Below are positions 61,146-64,000 of a stretch of DNA of 64,000 nucleotides, one piece after another. A model generated the notes under the pieces. The model searched no databases, was not told the DNA's origin, and worked only from the letters and a program-made list of their open reading frames with translations. The DNA lies in contig CALEJB010000033.1 of the NCBI GenBank assembly GCA_937898675.1, positions 1 through 64,000 on the forward strand, written 5' to 3'. The position numbers and the translations under genes were made by a program. Positions within the stretch are counted from its first letter, which is position 1. Each line of letters begins with the position of its first letter. The stretch is from an uncultured Prevotellaceae bacterium (GTDB lineage Bacteria > Bacteroidota > Bacteroidia > Bacteroidales > Muribaculaceae).

Positions 61146-61493
61146 ATGGGACTACTTGACGAAATCCAAAAAAAACTTGAAGAGGCAGCCCGCCAGGCTT
61201 CGGGCGGCGGCATGAGCGTTGACACTGGCGGCAACGACGACATCCCCAATCCGTGGCCCCAAAACCCGACCACAACCACCCAGCAGCAACAGATTCCCAA
61301 CATCCCGACGCAACCGGCGCCGCAGCCGCAGATGCCCAACCAGCAGCAACAGTACCAGCAGCAGTACAGCCAACTCGTGCAGCAGATGCAGCAGACCGCG
61401 CAGCAGATTTTCCAGTTGGGCTACCAGTATGGTGTCCAAACCGCCCAAGGCGTCATCCGTTCAGGCTTGATGGACAACCCTGAAGAAAAGTAA
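61146..61493 (+). CDS. Gln/Pro-rich small protein
   Basis: The protein has 115 residues without signal peptide. An amphipathic N-terminal helix (MGLLDEIQKKLEEAARQASG) is followed by a low-complexity Pro/Gln/Thr/Asn linker (about 38-75) and a C-terminal helix 'QQMQQTAQQIFQLGYQYGVQ'. This resembles a phasin-like or scaffold helix pair joined by a disordered linker. No family recognised. It has its own promoter and a terminator hairpin, which argues that it is a real, expressed gene. Confidence 0.72.
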   Translation: MGLLDEIQKKLEEAARQASGGGMSVDTGGNDDIPNPWPQNPTTTTQQQQIPNIPTQPAPQPQMPNQQQQYQQQYSQLVQQMQQTAQQIFQLGYQYGVQTAQGVIRSGLMDNPEEK

Positions 61494-61533
61494 CATCAAA
61501 CGGCAAATGCTGTTTGAGAAAGCACACCAAAAT

Positions 61534-61571
61534 CAGCAGCGGGACGCCCTCATGAGGATGTCCCGCTGCTG
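61534..61571. terminator. Hairpin between convergent Gln/Pro-rich gene and glnA
   Basis: A 12-bp perfect stem CAGCAGCGGGAC / GTCCCGCTGCTG around a 14-nt loop. It probably serves both directions. Confidence 0.75.
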
Positions 61572-61598
61572 TTGATATGCTAATGACAAGCGTCCGGA

Positions 61599-63107
61599 TT
61601 AACCGCACTGGAAGTACTTGTTCACTTGCTCCTGGATGCGGTTGTGGTCGTTCTCGATGTCGGCGCGCAGGGTGCGGTCGTCGAAGGCGCGCAGTTGCTC
61701 GATGATGCCGTCAATCATGTGGGGGCTGAAGACATCCTTCTTCTCAAAGGCGGCGCGCTGTTTCTCCAGGCAGTCGGCGCTGGCCACGCAGCTGTCGGGC
61801 AGGCAGTCGAGTTCGCCCAGGCGGGCAGCGTTGGCGGCGTCATGGATGTTGACATCGACATAGGTCTTGGCGGCCAGGTCGAGGGCGCCTTCCATCTCAA
61901 AGCCGTGGCGGCATGCTACGCACAGGCCGGCGAGCAGCTGGTAGATGTCGGCCGAGCCATCCGGCGAGCGCATCTCCACGGTCTGCTTTTGGGTGGTGTC
62001 AAAGTTGCTGGCGGGCTCCAGCGGGTTGGCTGTGCGGCACATGTCGGCGCCTGCGGTCCAGCCCAGCGGCACGCGCACGAGCACCGAGCGGTTGCGGTCG
62101 CCCCAGCACACGTTGGTGGGAGCCTCCTGGTGGGGCACCAGGCGGAAGTATGACATCGGGTTTTTGTTGCCAAAGGCGGTGATTGACGGAGCCAGTTCCA
62201 TCATGCCGGCGATGGCGGTGCGTGCCTCGTCGCTCAAGACGCCCTTGTCGTTAATCATCATGTTGCGGCCATCCTTCATCAAGCGCATGTGGATGTGCAG
62301 GCCCGAGCCGGCCTTGCCAGTCGTGATCTTGGGCGCGAAGGTGACGTTGAGGTTGGCGCGGAAGGCCAGGTTGCGGATTACCCACTTGGCAATCATCAGC
62401 TGGTCGGCGGCGTCGCACACGGGCACGGGCAGGAACTCAATCTCGTTCTGCTCATACACCAGGCCGTCCTGCTCAAAGTTGCCCACCTCGCTGTGGCCGT
62501 ACTTGATTTGGCCGCCTGCCTTGGCAATATACTCCATACAGCGCTGGCGGAAGTCGTTGGTCTTGGCATAGGGCATCGACTCGTGGTAGCCGTGCTGGTC
62601 GATGGCGGGGTAGAAGTCAACCGACGGGCGGATGACATAGTACTCCAGTTCGCCCATGGCGTGGTAGTCCATGCCGGTCACCTCCTTAAACGCCTTGGCG
62701 GCCTTGACCAGGGTGTGCTCGGGTGAGCTTTCCAGCGGGTTGCCGTCCTTGTCAAAGAACGAGCACAGCAGGCACAGGGTGGGAATCTCGGCAAAGGGGT
62801 CAACAAACGCGGTGCTGAAGCGGGGCAGCACATACAGGTCGCTGGACGAGGCCTGGATGAAGCTGAACAGGCTCGAGCCGTCAACGCGCTCGCCGCACGA
62901 CAGGATGGTGCGCAGGTAATCCTTGTTGCTGATGACAAAGTTGAGGGTCTTCAACTTGCCGTCGCCGCCAGGGTACATGAAATTGACCATGCGGATTTCG
63001 TTTTCCTCGATAAAGCGGATGATGTCCTCCTTGGTGAACTCCTTGGGTTCTTTCTGCAGGTAGGCCACTACCTGGTTGGCGTTAAGCGCCAGAATTTCGT
63101 TTTCCAA
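61599..63107 (-). CDS. glnA: Glutamine synthetase, TTG start
   Basis: The protein has 502 residues when started at the TTG at 63107 (MENEILALNANQVVAYLQKE in decoded form). No ATG lies between the promoter and the conserved start of the family; the ATG far upstream overlaps the -7 box. The GS core is clear: 'RMVNFMYPGGDGKLKTLNFV', 'CGERVDGSSLFSFIQASSSD', 'MGELEYYVIRPS', 'GKAGSGLHIHMRLMKDG', 'GDRNRSVLVRVPLGW' and 'KQTVEMRSPDGSADIYQLLA'. It makes glutamine from glutamate, ammonia and ATP. A 113-nt structured leader precedes it. There is no adenylylation Tyr consensus obvious by eye, so control may be at expression level. Confidence 0.94.
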   Translation of the reverse strand: MENEILALNANQVVAYLQKEPKEFTKEDIIRFIEENEIRMVNFMYPGGDGKLKTLNFVISNKDYLRTILSCGERVDGSSLFSFIQASSSDLYVLPRFSTAFVDPFAEIPTLCLLCSFFDKDGNPLESSPEHTLVKAAKAFKEVTGMDYHAMGELEYYVIRPSVDFYPAIDQHGYHESMPYAKTNDFRQRCMEYIAKAGGQIKYGHSEVGNFEQDGLVYEQNEIEFLPVPVCDAADQLMIAKWVIRNLAFRANLNVTFAPKITTGKAGSGLHIHMRLMKDGRNMMINDKGVLSDEARTAIAGMMELAPSITAFGNKNPMSYFRLVPHQEAPTNVCWGDRNRSVLVRVPLGWTAGADMCRTANPLEPASNFDTTQKQTVEMRSPDGSADIYQLLAGLCVACRHGFEMEGALDLAAKTYVDVNIHDAANAARLGELDCLPDSCVASADCLEKQRAAFEKKDVFSPHMIDGIIEQLRAFDDRTLRADIENDHNRIQEQVNKYFQCG

Positions 63108-63221
63108 TTTAATTTTAAGTATTAATCGAAGACGCCCCTGCCGTGGCTGGGATGGTCTTCTCAGGTTAATTATTAGTGGTTTTTGTCTCGTGGTACAGCG
63201 CGGGGCATGAGGCCCCGTAAC
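63108..63221 (-). promoter_or_regulatory. Structured leader of glnA with a small upstream ORF
   Basis: The leader can form a GGGGC-ctcat-GCCCC hairpin near its 5' end (about 63197-63213) and a long stem GAAGAC...GTCTTC (about 63127-63160) just before the TTG. An 11-residue upstream ORF (63173-63208, MPRAVPRDKNH) starts in the loop of the first hairpin. No known glutamine-riboswitch consensus was recognised. Confidence 0.45.
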
Positions 63222-63227
63222 GCTGTG

Positions 63228-63257
63228 CAAAGGTACTCATTATTTTCGTATGCGCAA
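63228..63257 (-). promoter_or_regulatory. Promoter of glnA
   Basis: Minus-strand TACCTTTG (complement of 63228-63235) with TTG (complement of 63255-63257) 19 bp upstream. Confidence 0.78.
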
Positions 63258-63317
63258 CGATTTTATCCTCACGATTTTCACTGCCGTGATTTTGGATTGA
63301 TCCATTATTGCCTTAAA

Positions 63318-64000
63318 TCATTGCCCGCTCCTGGCCCCGTAAATCAGCACGACCACAAAGCACACTGCAGGCACGACAAACGAAGCGTTGACGGCGGGAA
63401 TGGCCTGGATGCCGCTGTCGATAATCATTGCCTGCACTGCGGGCAGCAGGCTGCCGCCCAGGATGGCCATAATCAGACCCGCCGAGCCGACCTCGGTGTC
63501 GTCGCGCACGCCACCCAGGGCCAGGCCATAGATGGTGGGGAACATCAGGCTCATGCAAGCCGACACGGCCACCAGGCAGCACATGCCCGTGCGTCCGCCC
63601 ACAAAGATGACGCCGCACAGCAGCGCCAGCGCCAAGGCGGCAAACACCGCCATCAGTTTGCCCGGTTTGATGTATTTCATCAGATAGATGTTGACAAAGC
63701 GCATCAGACAAAACAGCACCATCGCCACGATGTTGTAGCGCTGTGACAGCACCTCGGCGGCCTGCTCGCCCATGCCCTCGGCGGTGAAGACGCGTGTGCC
63801 GTACTGAATAATAAAAGTCCAGCAGGTAATCTGCGCGCCCACATAGAAGAACTGCGCCACCACGCCGTTGCGGTACACCTTGTTGCTGCACAGGCGCTTG
63901 ACGGCAGGCCACAACGGCTCGTGGCGCTCGCGTGCCGCCTGGCGCACGGCGGGGATGGGCACAAACCACATGAGCAGCAGCAGCACGATGAGCACCACGC
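63318..64000 (-). CDS. fucP: FucP-type sugar MFS transporter, C-terminal part (partial)
   Basis: The 3' end of a major facilitator gene; the 5' end lies beyond the window. About 227 residues remain with six membrane helices, for example 'MVLIVLLLLMWFVPIP', 'YVGAQITCWTFIIQYGTRVF' and 'MSLMFPTIYGLALGGVRDDT'. The 'FYVGAQITCWTFI' and 'FPTIYGLALGG' segments are typical of the L-fucose:proton symporter family and its glucose/galactose relatives. It imports a sugar across the inner membrane. Partner to the fucose-isomerase-like gene 10 kb away is possible but not shown. Confidence 0.88.
   Translation of the reverse strand, partial: VVLIVLLLLMWFVPIPAVRQAARERHEPLWPAVKRLCSNKVYRNGVVAQFFYVGAQITCWTFIIQYGTRVFTAEGMGEQAAEVLSQRYNIVAMVLFCLMRFVNIYLMKYIKPGKLMAVFAALALALLCGVIFVGGRTGMCCLVAVSACMSLMFPTIYGLALGGVRDDTEVGSAGLIMAILGGSLLPAVQAMIIDSGIQAIPAVNASFVVPAVCFVVVLIYGARSGQ

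Noticed and set aside
63173..63230. The ATG at 63230 as the glnA start (543 residues)
   Set aside because: It lies inside the -7 box and adds 41 residues with no likeness to the family N-terminus; the TTG at 63107 fits.

Overview
The window is chromosomal DNA from a Bacteroidales bacterium (Bacteroidota), probably a gut commensal of the Muribaculaceae/Prevotellaceae type. Four things point there: the -7 box TAnnTTTG with an upstream TTG/TTTG about 20 bp away in front of many genes; Bacteroidota-specific families (DUF4295 beside rpmB/rpmG, the Bat operon, DUF4954, DUF4421, dockerin-like secreted proteins); a pyruvate:ferredoxin oxidoreductase of anaerobes; and high GC in genes with AT-rich intergenic stretches. 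No phage, transposase, CRISPR array or rRNA was seen.

Layout. 1-3.2 kb: an early-terminated dprA, the rpmB-rpmG-DUF4295 ribosomal operon with a long leader, a secreted SUMF1-like protein with a dockerin repeat, and a candidate terminator-ended sRNA. 3.3-14.4 kb: cinA, a winged-helix protein, and a reverse-strand series tamB-DUF4421-TonB_C-WG repeat-tsaD. 14.7-20.6 kb: an operon of two paralogous lipoproteins around a small dockerin-like protein, then the reverse series esterase-DedA-LUD-small membrane protein-mutY, then kdsB. 20.6-30.4 kb: a GH2 beta-galactosidase, a PASTA protein with an RluA-type pseudouridine synthase, tex, a membrane phosphoesterase and an acyltransferase. 30.5-40.8 kb: two secreted proteins and a complete MoxR/DUF58/BatA-E operon ending in a PAP2 phosphatase. 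41-53.7 kb: a universal stress protein, a GH13 lipoprotein, a coiled-coil secreted protein, a GH125 mannosidase, a DUF4954 protein, a CAU tRNA, a GH33 sialidase, a dihydrouridine synthase, an L-fucose-isomerase-like protein and an LPS-kinase-like protein. 53.8-64 kb: tandem secreted paralogues, pepD, a secreted protein, nifJ/PFOR, a Gln/Pro-rich protein, glutamine synthetase and the end of a FucP-type transporter.

How it fits together. The sialidase, mannosidase, beta-galactosidase, fucose-isomerase-like protein and FucP suggest use of host or dietary glycans, although there is no SusC/SusD pair here. kdsB, tamB, the PlsC-like enzyme, PAP2 and the LPS-kinase-like gene serve envelope building, and PFOR and glutamine synthetase are core anaerobic carbon and nitrogen metabolism.

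The most unusual signal is a dispersed, oriented heptanucleotide element (units close to CTAACTC or CTCACTC, ending in an A-run) found eight times. It fills junctions between genes, abuts start codons and in three cases supplies stop codons. Because its period is 7 and each CTAACTC unit carries TAA on one strand and TAG on the other, three units close all six reading frames. Other leads are two unassigned small RNAs, a structured leader with a small upstream ORF before a TTG-started glnA, and the lipoprotein-dockerin-lipoprotein operon.
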